Source: Nocardia lijiangensis NBRC 108240
GTDB taxonomy: Bacteria; Actinomycetota; Actinomycetes; Mycobacteriales; Mycobacteriaceae
Direction: 5' to 3'
Assembly (NCBI RefSeq): GCF_001613045.1
Contig: NZ_BDBP01000033.1
Coordinates: 1 to 64,000 of the forward strand
DNA length: 64,000 nt
This document shows, piece by piece, positions 19,201 through 27,693 of the stretch. Below the pieces are notes generated by a model, which saw only the letters and a program-made list of their open reading frames with translations, searched no databases and was not told the origin of the DNA. A program made the translations under genes and the position numbers. Numbering within the stretch: position 1 is the first letter of the stretch; each line of letters starts with the position of its first letter.

Positions 19201-19386
19201 CGCCTCTACGGATCTCAGCGGGTGCTCGACGTGCCGCTCGATGAACCTCCCATCGGGCTGGCGGTGCTGGCGTCGGGCGACATCCTGGTGGCTCGGCCGT
19301 CCGGATTGCTGACCTTGGCGTTGCACTGGGGGGACGTCGACCCACCTGCCGACAAGAACGTCGGCATCGAAGGATCCGCGAGGTGA
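16288..19386 (+). CDS. Caspase-like peptidase fused to P-loop NTPase and propeller-like C-terminus
   Basis: 1032 residues in three parts. Residues 1-215 are a caspase-fold (C14-like) domain: catalytic His84 in LLIYCTGHGVI and Cys127 in VVLILDTCNAGQG, with the usual spacing between them. Residues about 255-480 are a STAND-type NTPase: FTGRARELRILREHI, Walker A GAVGSGKS (286-293) and Walker B strand PTAVVLD (362-368). From about 700 the sequence is made of short beta-rich repeats with WN and WS ends (EFWNSANG, DVWSVPCD, QVWNSD), resembling a degenerate propeller sensor. The arrangement effector-switch-sensor is that of NTP-driven conflict proteins: ligand binding to the sensor would trigger NTPase oligomerisation and activate the protease. 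Substrate unknown. Four bases separate it from the next gene. Confidence 0.82.
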   Translation: MSTRQLFCLSGVRTYAEAEDLDGVTDEIRTMRKALTKIGLTEVAPFTAEERSHSDLKRELREWASQGAAGADHDEYLLIYCTGHGVIEDRTRFRLVESDDLFSPEELLIAVAGRQTLRQVVLILDTCNAGQGVDDALRSAREPLTNSSGKEFWAIASSRRLETAAQRTFAVAFAAALQRNSRPTWSVQYFEPADLVKEIGSALGRQRVWVVAAHSSTGCRVLPNPCHQSSSLPVELPISDDWAAAARGVSAADEPGYFFTGRARELRILREHITGENTEASVVVTGAVGSGKSALLGNLVLTAVGSAALTTEARLRWPALPTRLIVGRGTRNSVVRQLARQLDLPGTSFAEVESALRDLAEPTAVVLDHLVEDDGESWDDIFALATLPGVRLAAGLPPQSTLLGHAHRVIDLDESEADIDADVRDYLAHRLRLVHRDESESTLRSLVANAERRGPGFAVAVAGCDAYAEAMAGPSRPSAERIAKRAATDAARKICRKILYPELAENAGVVVDALGALCSFDESIAVPAREWAAVASKSSGSPITVDAVTVAATRLGRYVKCEKGTDGTDRWRTTFHPYRSTDRQRRSADMKPAEHFLALLPQLTDPSRVEWDAVDPSVLRLVAWGLALQTGSGRLLDDPSFLLDAPAGLVSAAVRQLTDSGDRTRRSLLARAVPVEGSPADRALLLEIAAHRFGLAAVATAVRTRHRPAHDLGWVHPARARTGRFARLTTDATGAIAITLDDNDILEFWNSANGRSLRSQVRVPGVPCALSTSRLADSTIALVSTWEGDVWSVPCDSEEEPVRRPDLVPRTSAAPQPGELHVALHQSGQVLVGSGSQVWNSDIAGGLHVRRAATLESDLHSILVAGSADDPFAWLVTSTGRVRRLRLGPLAEFQVAHFPVSSPPLFAATSPAGDVALIVDVGGELHLRGVDDDSERLRGQRAPNIRAAATDSHVAVVGGGPTGGRGWLQVHRLYGSQRVLDVPLDEPPIGLAVLASGDILVARPSGLLTLALHWGDVDPPADKNVGIEGSAR

Positions 19387-19390
19387 AACC

Positions 19391-22300
19391 GTGACCGCAT
19401 CCAAACCCGAACTCTCGACCGAGTTCCGGATCACGCGCGACAGGCTCGTGGCCGGTCTGGTCCTCGTTCGCGCGATTGTCGCCCGAGAGGTACCGGCCGA
19501 CCTGGCGTGGCCCGCCGTCGCCGACTTCGCCACCGTCGTCCGGCGTGTGCTCGACGACGCCTGCGCCGACCCGGATTCCGCGGGCGAGCCACTGGCCTGG
19601 AGTCGCATGGCCGCGGACGCGGTGGAAGTCGAACGCATTTCGGATGTGCCCGGAGTCGACGCGTTGTCCGATGACGTGCTGCTCGATCTGTGGGACCTCG
19701 CCGATCGGATGCAGACGACGGCCACGGCGGGTGCGGTGCCGCTGCGCGGCGACGGCCCGGAAATCCTCGCCGAGCAGCCCGATGGCCGGTGCGTCCTGCT
19801 GGCAATGCACACCGAAGCCGATGAAGCCTGGGTGCAGCGGCTGCCGGAGTCCTCGGACCAAGCGGTGAAGGCCGCTCTGCGTGCCACATTGGGCGATTTT
19901 CCTTCGGTCTGGCCCGCCGCTTGGCCTGCCGAATCGGACCGGCCGCGAGCTGTGTGCTGGCCGCCGGATGTGCCCTTCGCCGCCCCGGCCATCACGCTCC
20001 CGGTCGCGCTGTGGCACCTCGGCACGATGACGGGGCTCGGCAGCCCGCAACTGCTCAGCGCGGGCGAGATCATCGCCGAATCGTGCCACCCCCTGGTCGG
20101 TCATGCGCTGGTCACTCGCAAGCGAGCCGCCAAGGCGTTGGGAAGGTCGCTGCTCGCTCCGACCGAAACCGGATGGCGCGTGTTCCATCCCGACGGCACG
20201 GAGGACGCACCGAACGGCCCCCTCACCCTCGCCTCCGCAGCGGCGGCGGTCTGGGGTGCGGACTGGGCGCGCTGGATTCGCGAACGCCACGCCCACGAGT
20301 TCGCCGCCGCCGGTTGGCGGGTGATCGACTGGCGCGTGACGCCCGGTCATCCGCCGATCGCCGATCTCGACACCACCCAGAGCCTCAGGCTCGCACGGCA
20401 TTTCAACGAAAGCCAGGGACCGACCGTCGCAGTCCTCGGCGGCACACCGGGAAGCGGCAAGAGCACCGCGGTACGCAGGCTTGCGACGCTCTTGTCGACA
20501 CGGAAGCGCCATCCTCGGGTGGTGCAGGTGATCGAGCACGTCGAAAACCACGAACTTCCCGACCAGTTCGAAGCCGCCACGATCGGCGCGCATGCACTCG
20601 GCATGCTCGAGAACCTGACCGACACCCCTGTGCTCGTCTTCGAAAACCTCCAACCGATCGGCGCGGACAACGCCGACGAGGTGTTCGAACACGTTGTCCG
20701 AGAGCTGAAAGTCTCCGTTCTCGCCGTCCTGCAGGACAGCGAGGATTCCCAGATCGACTGGCAGACAAAAGGATTGTTCACGGTCACGTCGGTCGTCGGC
20801 CAGGCGGCTCGCCGCCAGTTCGTGGACGACCTCGCGAGATCCGATGCCTCCCTCGACGCGGAGGCGGCTCGTGCGCTGCTCGGCCGTAGCGACGATCTAC
20901 GCCGGATCACGCAGGTGATGTCGCGACAGCAACCCGACGCCCAAGTGGCGGCGCGCTTCGCCGAGCTCGCGAACAGTGAGCGCGAGCCACTCGTGCGTGC
21001 GGCCGCGATGAGCCTGATGCGCTGCGACACCCCTGCCGAGCAGCTCGGAGCACTGGGCGCCGACGATCGCGCCGACGATCGCGCCCTCTTCGGCATCGTC
21101 GTGGATCCAGAGAAGTCCACGATCCGCTTGGCGGGAACCGATGACAGTCTGCAACTGATCGATCTGTATCGCGAGAGCACACAACCGAATTCGGCATCAC
21201 CGGCCGGTTCCCCGGTCAAGCGCCGCAATGAGACCATCACAGAACTGCTCGCACCGGTGCTCGCCACCGCGTTGCGCGACAACAGCGGCGAGGCGGCGAG
21301 CCTGCTCATCGGCTCCCGGCTGTATCACCGCGCGGTGTGCGAGGAACTGCTGCAGCGGGCCGAGGACGATGAGCTCGTCCCCGGATGGTGTTCCGCCGCG
21401 CCATTGATGAGCGTGGTGCGCACGCTCGGACTCGTCGACGTGCTACCCGAGCAGATGACGCGAACAATGGCGCAGAAGTTGGTGGATCGCCTCGATGCGA
21501 GGTCGGCGGTATGGCATCCGACGCGGCTGCTCGCGTTGGTACGCGCCGTACAGGACACCGCTTTCGTCATTTCCGACCAGGCCGCCGACGAGTTCGCCAT
21601 ATCGCTGGTCACTATTGTCGACCGAATCATCGCCGATCAGGTCGGCTACCCCGAGGAGCGGTTCGCGCTGCTGCTCGAGCTGGAACGCATCGATAGCGAA
21701 GCGGTGAAAACACTGCTCGCCGAACGGTTTCTGGACGTACTCGGCGGGCTCCGCGTCGACCAAGTCACCAGCTATCGTCTCGTGCGGAAAGTGCAGCACA
21801 TGCAACGCCGCCTGATCTGGAAATCGCCGCAAGACATGCAGGACTTCCCGGTCAGCCAGGAATACGCGGTGCGGGAACTGCTGGATCACCATCCACACGA
21901 GCAGGACGGCGTCGGAGTGCTCATCGAATCGATGAGCTTGCACCACGAGTTCGAAGACACTGCATTGGAACTCCTCTTTCAGACGTATGAGGTGCCACTG
22001 ACCGCGGCGATGCGGTTCGCTACCGCGGCGGGCCTGGCGGAGGTGCTCAACAGTGCCTATATGCCCAAACCGGCATTCTGCTCGTGGTTACTGAGCAATT
22101 GGCCGGATTTCCTCGGCCGGGCCCGCGCTCTGATGCGCCGGTCCGAACCGATGGAAGCCGCGACCCTGCTGCGGACGATAGCGAGATCACAATCCCTCAC
22201 CGCCGCACGCATTTTGTGCGGATTCGGCGACGAGGTCGATGCCACGCTCGTGCGAACCTTCGCGACTCGGATCAAGAGCAACGGGGATGCTCTCAGCGCC

Positions 22301-24238
22301 GGCTTGCTGCTCTCCGCGACACACTCGGTCGGGGGCATGTTCCATTCCTGGCGAAGCTCTTTCGCCACCGATCTCGCCGAGGAGATCGGCGTGGACGCGG
22401 TCAAGAAAATGCTCGGCGATCCACGCATGTCGGCCTGTTATCAACTGGTCAAAGCACTCTGGGAAGTCGAGGCCAGCTATCGCGACAAAGTGCTGGATCT
22501 GGTACTCGAGCAAGTCGTTCTTGCGGTCCGGCGCGGTCGCAAGCATTGGGGCGCGGAGATCGCCCTGCTGCTGGCCGCCGACGCGGAACTCGGTGAGCGG
22601 GCATTCCGCAAGCTTCGCGAGGAGATTCCACCGGAACTCATCGTGCAGCACATGTTCCGCGCAAGCACGGCGCACGGCAGGGTGATGTTTCACCGGCTCG
22701 GACGTGCCCTGTACCCCGAAGCCGCGACGATGTACCGCGATCAGTGGGAGTTGCACGCCTTCGTGGAAGGGCTGAGCAAGTCGGCCCCTACTGCGGCGCT
22801 GGCGGTCTGCGCCGAGGTCGCGAAGACACTCGCGGACGCTGACGTACCGGACGCGGGCGCAACGATCTTCGACGCCAGCGGTGGTGCGGAGGTCTGGGCG
22901 CGACGTCTCGCACACGGACGGAAAGCCGATCGATTCGCTCAGGGATTGAGCAACCTGATCGCGCTCGACCTCGCGGGCGCGCGCCAAGTGGTCGAGGGGC
23001 TCCGCGCGACACCCAGTCGTCTTCGGATCGGTGACCGCCGGATCGATGCCCTCGCGGCCTTGGTGCGTACTGCGATATTGCACGACTCGGTCACCGCGTC
23101 CTACGTTGTCCGGTCGATCCACGAGACGAACCCGGAACTCAGCACCGCGGTGTTCGGCGAGCTCGCCGAGGACAGCCACTTGATGTACGTACTCGACGGC
23201 GATCTGGTGAATCTGCAGGACCCGGTCCACCAGGCCACCGCGGCATACAACTTCGCGCAGGCCGGCTTGTCTCGCGGCACGAGGCAGGCCAAGTGGATCA
23301 CCGCAACCTACCGGTCGCGTGTGCAGACCATCAGGATGTTCGCCAGTCCACGACGAGCGGATGCGCTCGTGTGCATGCTGGAGATCTGGGACCCTCGCTG
23401 GGGTTCGGCAGGAATCGATCAAATGAATATCGGTCTGATCGGGCGTCGAGTGCGGCACGGGCGGGTCACCGATCTGGGACCGACCGTGGGCTTGATCCGC
23501 ACACTGTGCGCGCTCGATCGCACGGCCGCGGCGAACCAGCTGCTCGACGACCTGCTCACCAGCGATGTCGCCGACATCGCGGAGACCGCCACGCTGACGA
23601 CCATGTGTCAGCTGACCGACATCCTGCAACGTCTGAGGCCCGAAGCGGTCCCACGAACCTTGCGCATTCTGCGTGACACCGTCGACCGAACGGTCCAGCG
23701 GTCCGTGCTGCTCGATGAACGCCGGTTCTGGCAGCACGTCGGGCGGGCGTTGTGGACGCTACGGCACACCCCGGGCGGCCGAGTATCCCGCGACCCGATC
23801 AGCGAGCCGAGGATTCGCCCGAATATCGCGCACAGCACTGTTCTCGCCTGGGTAGCCACGGAGATCGACCAAACCGGTTGGGGCGATGGCGTACGCGAGC
23901 GGGCCGACGGCACTTTGCGGCATCGGGGTTTCTCCCACCCGGTCGATCAAGCCCACGTGCTGTTGGCGACAGCACATGGCTGGGCGCCCGAACTGCGGTC
24001 CGCTGTTTCCGGCGCTGGCTTGGAACGGCTGCCCTTCTGGCTTTTGCGGCTGCTCTACCTGCAGGCAAACGACGATCCGGGAGTCCGTCGGCTGCTCACC
24101 GCCTGCGAGCAGCCGATCCGCGCCGCGGTTTTCCGTGACACGGCACGACCGGACTGGGATGCCAGCAGAATTCGGCTGGCCCTCAGCGCTTCCCGGCATT
24201 GGGGTTCCGCGTCGTCCGACGACGCGACACCACCATGA
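19391..24238 (+). CDS. Giant P-loop protein, third gene of caspase-like system
   Basis: 1615 residues from GTG at 19391. I recognise only one motif: Walker A GGTPGSGKST (350-359), with a probable Walker B strand VLVFEN (414-419) ending in Glu rather than Asp. The first 340 residues match nothing I know; a segment near 203-310 has conserved-looking tryptophans. After the NTPase, about 1000 residues are helix-rich and lack obvious repeats at sequence level, compatible with a HEAT- or TPR-like superhelix. No membrane segment or signal peptide. Co-transcribed with the hydrolase and the caspase-like protein. Plausible roles are target sensor, protease scaffold or protease substrate. The stop TGA abuts the inverted-repeat element downstream. 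Confidence 0.75.
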   Translation: MTASKPELSTEFRITRDRLVAGLVLVRAIVAREVPADLAWPAVADFATVVRRVLDDACADPDSAGEPLAWSRMAADAVEVERISDVPGVDALSDDVLLDLWDLADRMQTTATAGAVPLRGDGPEILAEQPDGRCVLLAMHTEADEAWVQRLPESSDQAVKAALRATLGDFPSVWPAAWPAESDRPRAVCWPPDVPFAAPAITLPVALWHLGTMTGLGSPQLLSAGEIIAESCHPLVGHALVTRKRAAKALGRSLLAPTETGWRVFHPDGTEDAPNGPLTLASAAAAVWGADWARWIRERHAHEFAAAGWRVIDWRVTPGHPPIADLDTTQSLRLARHFNESQGPTVAVLGGTPGSGKSTAVRRLATLLSTRKRHPRVVQVIEHVENHELPDQFEAATIGAHALGMLENLTDTPVLVFENLQPIGADNADEVFEHVVRELKVSVLAVLQDSEDSQIDWQTKGLFTVTSVVGQAARRQFVDDLARSDASLDAEAARALLGRSDDLRRITQVMSRQQPDAQVAARFAELANSEREPLVRAAAMSLMRCDTPAEQLGALGADDRADDRALFGIVVDPEKSTIRLAGTDDSLQLIDLYRESTQPNSASPAGSPVKRRNETITELLAPVLATALRDNSGEAASLLIGSRLYHRAVCEELLQRAEDDELVPGWCSAAPLMSVVRTLGLVDVLPEQMTRTMAQKLVDRLDARSAVWHPTRLLALVRAVQDTAFVISDQAADEFAISLVTIVDRIIADQVGYPEERFALLLELERIDSEAVKTLLAERFLDVLGGLRVDQVTSYRLVRKVQHMQRRLIWKSPQDMQDFPVSQEYAVRELLDHHPHEQDGVGVLIESMSLHHEFEDTALELLFQTYEVPLTAAMRFATAAGLAEVLNSAYMPKPAFCSWLLSNWPDFLGRARALMRRSEPMEAATLLRTIARSQSLTAARILCGFGDEVDATLVRTFATRIKSNGDALSAGLLLSATHSVGGMFHSWRSSFATDLAEEIGVDAVKKMLGDPRMSACYQLVKALWEVEASYRDKVLDLVLEQVVLAVRRGRKHWGAEIALLLAADAELGERAFRKLREEIPPELIVQHMFRASTAHGRVMFHRLGRALYPEAATMYRDQWELHAFVEGLSKSAPTAALAVCAEVAKTLADADVPDAGATIFDASGGAEVWARRLAHGRKADRFAQGLSNLIALDLAGARQVVEGLRATPSRLRIGDRRIDALAALVRTAILHDSVTASYVVRSIHETNPELSTAVFGELAEDSHLMYVLDGDLVNLQDPVHQATAAYNFAQAGLSRGTRQAKWITATYRSRVQTIRMFASPRRADALVCMLEIWDPRWGSAGIDQMNIGLIGRRVRHGRVTDLGPTVGLIRTLCALDRTAAANQLLDDLLTSDVADIAETATLTTMCQLTDILQRLRPEAVPRTLRILRDTVDRTVQRSVLLDERRFWQHVGRALWTLRHTPGGRVSRDPISEPRIRPNIAHSTVLAWVATEIDQTGWGDGVRERADGTLRHRGFSHPVDQAHVLLATAHGWAPELRSAVSGAGLERLPFWLLRLLYLQANDDPGVRRLLTACEQPIRAAVFRDTARPDWDASRIRLALSASRHWGSASSDDATPP

Positions 24239-24413
24239 GGACCTAGGCCCTGTCTCGAAGTCCCATCCGGCGCCTCCGCGGCCCAGATCGCCGCCTGGCC
24301 GCGTTGTCGTCGTCACCGATACAACCCCGGTATCGGCTCCTCCTCCGCCTTGCCAGGCGACGATCTGAGCCACGGATGCATCCGGCCGGACTTCGAGACA
24401 GGGCCTAGGTCCT
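24238..24413. repeat. MITE-like palindromic element filling a convergent intergenic gap
   Basis: Perfect 26-bp inverted repeats at 24238-24263 and 24388-24413 (each reading AGGACCTAGGCCCTGTCTCG and on). Inside, 24280-24299 and 24353-24372 pair with two mismatches, and CCGATAC/GTATCGG (24316-24322, 24330-24336) forms the tip, so the whole 176 bp is one dyad centred at 24325.5. No coding capacity. It starts on the last base of the 1615-residue gene's stop codon and ends two bases before the stop of the convergent gene. It may be a miniature transposable element and would also work as a two-way terminator. Confidence 0.75.
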
Positions 24414-24414
24414 T

Positions 24415-26313
24415 TCAGCGGTCGTAGGAGGCGACCCCGACCGGCCCCACGCCGACACACAGTGCGAGACCCGTTGTGTAGGAACTTATTCGGAGCGACG
24501 ATCCGCCGCCGACGACGCGGACGTACACGGTGTGCGTTCCGGCTTCCACCGGGACGACGACCGGTCGGCCGCGTTCCAGTCCGACCGTGATGTGGCCGTC
24601 TCGGTCGCTGACGTAGTTCAGTTGCGCGGTCCAGTTGTTGTCGAGCGTGGGGCCGTCGAGCGGGAGTTCGACCGGGGTGAGGCCCGCGATCCGGTAGTCA
24701 CAGCCGGGGTCGGGGCCGGGGCGGATGTGCCGGTTCCACCAGACGACGGCGTCCACGATCTCGCCGGCGTCGGTGATCATGCGCAGCCGGGGCGTCGAGT
24801 CGGCGAACGCGGCGGGCGGGGCGACCGGTGCGAGCACCCGATCGGCGAGATTCTGCGGATAGGCATAGGGGGCAAGGACTTCCCATGGCACTTCCTGCTC
24901 CAGCAGCGGTGCGTCCTGATCGCCGAGCGCGGAGGTGACGTTGCCGAGATAGGTCCGGGTCGGGCTCACCGCCCACGCCCGCGTGAAGGTCCACGACGAC
25001 CACAGGCTGCTCGCGACGAAGGCCACGGTGAGCCCGGCCAGCACCGGCGCGACGAACCGTCGCCGCCCAACCGCCGCCGGGAAGCCGAGCGGGTCGGGTT
25101 CCCGCGGCCGCGCGCGAAGCACCAGCGCTCCCGCGGCGGCCATCACCACCGCGACGTCGGCCAGGTACCGCAGGGATTGCATGATCTCGGTGGCGGTGTG
25201 CGGGCCGCTGCGGATCAACGCCAGCGGCAGCTGGGCCACCACCACGTAGACCGCGACCGCCACCAAGACCGCCCCCACCCGGCGTCGCATCCACACGGCG
25301 AGCACCGCCAGCACGCCGAGCACGACCCACGCCGCGGCCACCGCCCAGCCCGGCGGCGCCGCCCACGGGGTGGCGGGCAACCACCGCTCCCACACCCACG
25401 GCCCGCCCGACAGCGCGGGCACCACACCCAACGACGTGGCGTGGTGCAGCAACTCCCCCACATCGCGTCCGCCGCCATGCACGGCCGCGACGTCCACGAC
25501 ACTGAGATAGACGCCGAGCCAGGCCACCAGAACCACGCCGGAACCGATCCACAGCGGCGCGCCGCGCCGGGCGACCACTCCCACGACGCCGCGGTGACCG
25601 TCCACGTGATGAGTCGCGGCGGCGGCCGCGAACGCCACGAACGGAACCACCACCGATTTCTCGAAGAACAGCAGCGCCACGATCAGGACGACGATCCCGG
25701 ACACCGCGTACCGGCGACGCCCCGTGCGCACCAACAGCACCGCGTCACCGACCACCCAGGCCAGCGCGAACTGCAACGGCACCGCGTTCAGCGCCGCCGA
25801 CCACCACGCGAACGCGGGCAGCGTCAACGGGCACACCAGGTACAGCACCAGGGGCACCAGGATCGCGCGGCGCCTGCCCGCCAGGATGATCAGCATCCGC
25901 AGCACCGCGAGGGAGGCCGCGAGCTGCAGGACGAGTAGCGAGAGCACCGGGCCCGCCCACTCCAGCGGCGCCGCCCTTGTCACGATCCACGCCGTACCGA
26001 ACGCCAAGGGCATGAAATGCCCGTCGTGGTCGTAGAGCAGCAGATCGGCCGACAGCAGCGGGTAGCGGCCCGCGCGCCCGACCAGAACGAGGTCGTCCCA
26101 GTAGAAGTAGCCGCGAGCGGCGATCCAGCCGCGCAACACCAGCTGCGCCACGACGAGGCAACAGGCCGCGAGGATCACGGCGCGCGGCGTGGCGGCGGTC
26201 AGCACCGCACGCGCCCGGTGCATCCGCGCGTCGATCCCCCGCGGCGGGACACTCCGCTGCGGTGCCGATCCAGCCGCCCTCGCACGTTCGATCGTGCGGA
26301 CGCCGTCGGTCAT
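24415..26313 (-). CDS. Polytopic membrane protein, unknown function
   Basis: 632 residues. A short basic N-terminus is followed by about 11-12 hydrophobic helices up to residue 450, then a soluble, probably extracytoplasmic, C-terminal domain of about 170 residues ending in beta-rich sequence. An early loop with YDHDGHFMP between helices 1 and 2 carries acidic residues, in the place where GT-C glycosyltransferases keep their catalytic acids. A GT-C-like sugar transferase using a lipid-linked donor is therefore possible, but this is only a topology argument. Stands alone, convergent with the giant P-loop gene. Confidence 0.6.
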   Translation of the reverse strand: MTDGVRTIERARAAGSAPQRSVPPRGIDARMHRARAVLTAATPRAVILAACCLVVAQLVLRGWIAARGYFYWDDLVLVGRAGRYPLLSADLLLYDHDGHFMPLAFGTAWIVTRAAPLEWAGPVLSLLVLQLAASLAVLRMLIILAGRRRAILVPLVLYLVCPLTLPAFAWWSAALNAVPLQFALAWVVGDAVLLVRTGRRRYAVSGIVVLIVALLFFEKSVVVPFVAFAAAAATHHVDGHRGVVGVVARRGAPLWIGSGVVLVAWLGVYLSVVDVAAVHGGGRDVGELLHHATSLGVVPALSGGPWVWERWLPATPWAAPPGWAVAAAWVVLGVLAVLAVWMRRRVGAVLVAVAVYVVVAQLPLALIRSGPHTATEIMQSLRYLADVAVVMAAAGALVLRARPREPDPLGFPAAVGRRRFVAPVLAGLTVAFVASSLWSSWTFTRAWAVSPTRTYLGNVTSALGDQDAPLLEQEVPWEVLAPYAYPQNLADRVLAPVAPPAAFADSTPRLRMITDAGEIVDAVVWWNRHIRPGPDPGCDYRIAGLTPVELPLDGPTLDNNWTAQLNYVSDRDGHITVGLERGRPVVVPVEAGTHTVYVRVVGGGSSLRISSYTTGLALCVGVGPVGVASYDR

Positions 26314-26632
26314 CGCCTGCGCTCCTGTCCGCGATCATGCTTGCACGGGCACGGTCCGGAATCGTCCATCGAGGTAGTCGATTCCCCCGCCCAGTCTGCC
26401 CGAAACCCGACCGCCCGCGCGGTGCTGCCACCGTCGGGCCGTCACACCGGAGGTGAAACCCGCCCGGTACCGGGCGCTCACTTCGACACGGTCCGGCAAT
26501 CTTGGAGCGTCGGCGTGCACGATCGGAAGTTTCCGCCACATAATTGTTTGTCCGCCCGGACGTTTTTCCGACGAACTCGTGCCTACCTGAAAGACACCGA
26601 CACCGGTGCTCACACCCGACACGGAGTACGCC
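26314..26632. other. 319-bp divergent intergenic region
   Basis: Lies between the divergent starts of the membrane protein and the cutinase-like gene. Mostly GC-rich, with a more AT-rich patch at about 26540-26575 that may hold the cutinase-side promoter. No palindrome or small gene was recognised. Confidence 0.4.
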
Positions 26633-27550
26633 ATGTTTCCTCGATGGACGAACACTGCCGCTTGCGCGACGGCTACAGTCGCCGCCCTTCTGTCATCCGG
26701 CGCCGCCTCCACCACCGCGCAGGCGGCGCCGTCCCACTGCCCCGGTATCCACGTCGTAGCGATTCCGGGCACCTGGGAGACCTCGAAATCCGAACCCGGC
26801 AAGGGGATGTTGGCGGCCGTCGCCGACAACCTGCCCGGCAATGTCGTGACCGACTACGTCGCCTACACCGCGACCGCGTTCCCCTGGGAGGGCGAGGTGT
26901 ACGGCCGATCCAAGCGCGAAGCCGTCGACGCCGCCCGCTGGCTCATCGCGGACACGGCCCAGCAGTGCGGATCGACGCGATTCGCACTGCTCGGGTACAG
27001 CCAAGGTGCGGATGCCGCGGGCGATCTCGCCGCGGAGATCGGCACCGGGCTCGGCGTGGTATCACCCGACCGGGTCGAACTCGTCGGGCTGATCGCCGAC
27101 CCCCGCCGCTCCCCCACCGACACCCTCATCGGCCCCCCGGTGCCCGGCGCCGGAGCAGGCGGCCCGCGCCTGGGCGGATTCGGCTGGCTCAGCCCGCACA
27201 CCTACACCTTCTGCGCCCCCGGCGACCTGTACTGCGCCACACCGGACGGTGACTTCGCCGCCCGGATCGCCGGATTCTTCGCCCAGATCTCCAACCCGGA
27301 CCCTGCCCTGTTCGGCAACTACCAGCAGCAGGCGGGCGAACTCATCGATGACGCCCTCGCCGCGGGAGGCCTCGGGCTCATGCACGATCAGCTGAACAAC
27401 TCGGCCTACGAAGAACGCAAACGGCAGATCGACGAGTTCCTCGCCTCCGGCGCCCACCAGAGCTATCCGTCCTACGCGATCGCCGCGGGCGGCGCCACCC
27501 CGCTCACCTGGCTGCGCCAGCGTCTGGTCGGACTCGCCCTGAGCCGCTAG
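26633..27550 (+). CDS. Secreted cutinase-family esterase
   Basis: 305 residues from ATG at 26633, with GGAG 7 bases upstream. A signal peptide is clear: basic start FPRWTN, hydrophobic core, then AxA-type cleavage near TTAQAAPS. The mature protein has the cutinase fold: CPGIHVVAIPGTWE at the start, nucleophile Ser in LLGYSQGAD, Asp in CAPGDLYC and His in SGAHQSY, with cysteines positioned for disulphides. Family members cleave cutin, lipid or triglyceride esters and are abundant in mycolic-acid bacteria. A longer start at 26606 would put charged residues before the signal and is less likely. Confidence 0.9.
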   Translation: MFPRWTNTAACATATVAALLSSGAASTTAQAAPSHCPGIHVVAIPGTWETSKSEPGKGMLAAVADNLPGNVVTDYVAYTATAFPWEGEVYGRSKREAVDAARWLIADTAQQCGSTRFALLGYSQGADAAGDLAAEIGTGLGVVSPDRVELVGLIADPRRSPTDTLIGPPVPGAGAGGPRLGGFGWLSPHTYTFCAPGDLYCATPDGDFAARIAGFFAQISNPDPALFGNYQQQAGELIDDALAAGGLGLMHDQLNNSAYEERKRQIDEFLASGAHQSYPSYAIAAGGATPLTWLRQRLVGLALSR

Positions 27551-27567
27551 ACCTGTCGGCCTCCGGG

Positions 27568-27599
27568 ACGCCGGGCGGAGCATCGGCTCCGCCCGGCGT
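27568..27599 (+). terminator. Hairpin terminator after cutinase gene
   Basis: Perfect 14-bp GC-rich stem (27568-27581 with 27586-27599) and ATCG loop, 17 bases after the cutinase stop. No long T run follows, as is common in actinobacteria. Confidence 0.7.
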
Positions 27600-27693
27600 T
27601 CGCGTTCCTAGGGGCGAGTGCGCCTGCCCGCGCTAGGCTCGAGTCGTCACGGGCACGATCATTCGATGCGACCGGCGCAGGGATGAGGCCATC

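Noticed and set aside
18562..20692. Long minus-strand frames of 500-700 residues under the caspase-like and giant P-loop genes
   Set aside because: Antisense shadows; Arg/Gly/Ser-rich with no motif, while the plus strand shows catalytic and Walker motifs.
24238..24413. Complete insertion sequence with transposase
   Set aside because: Only 176 bp, no coding frame; ends and inner stem fit a non-autonomous element or terminator instead.
27568..27599. Possible CRISPR or attachment-site repeat
   Set aside because: A single GC-rich hairpin after a stop codon with no repeated copies or spacers; a terminator explains it. No CRISPR array was seen in the window.
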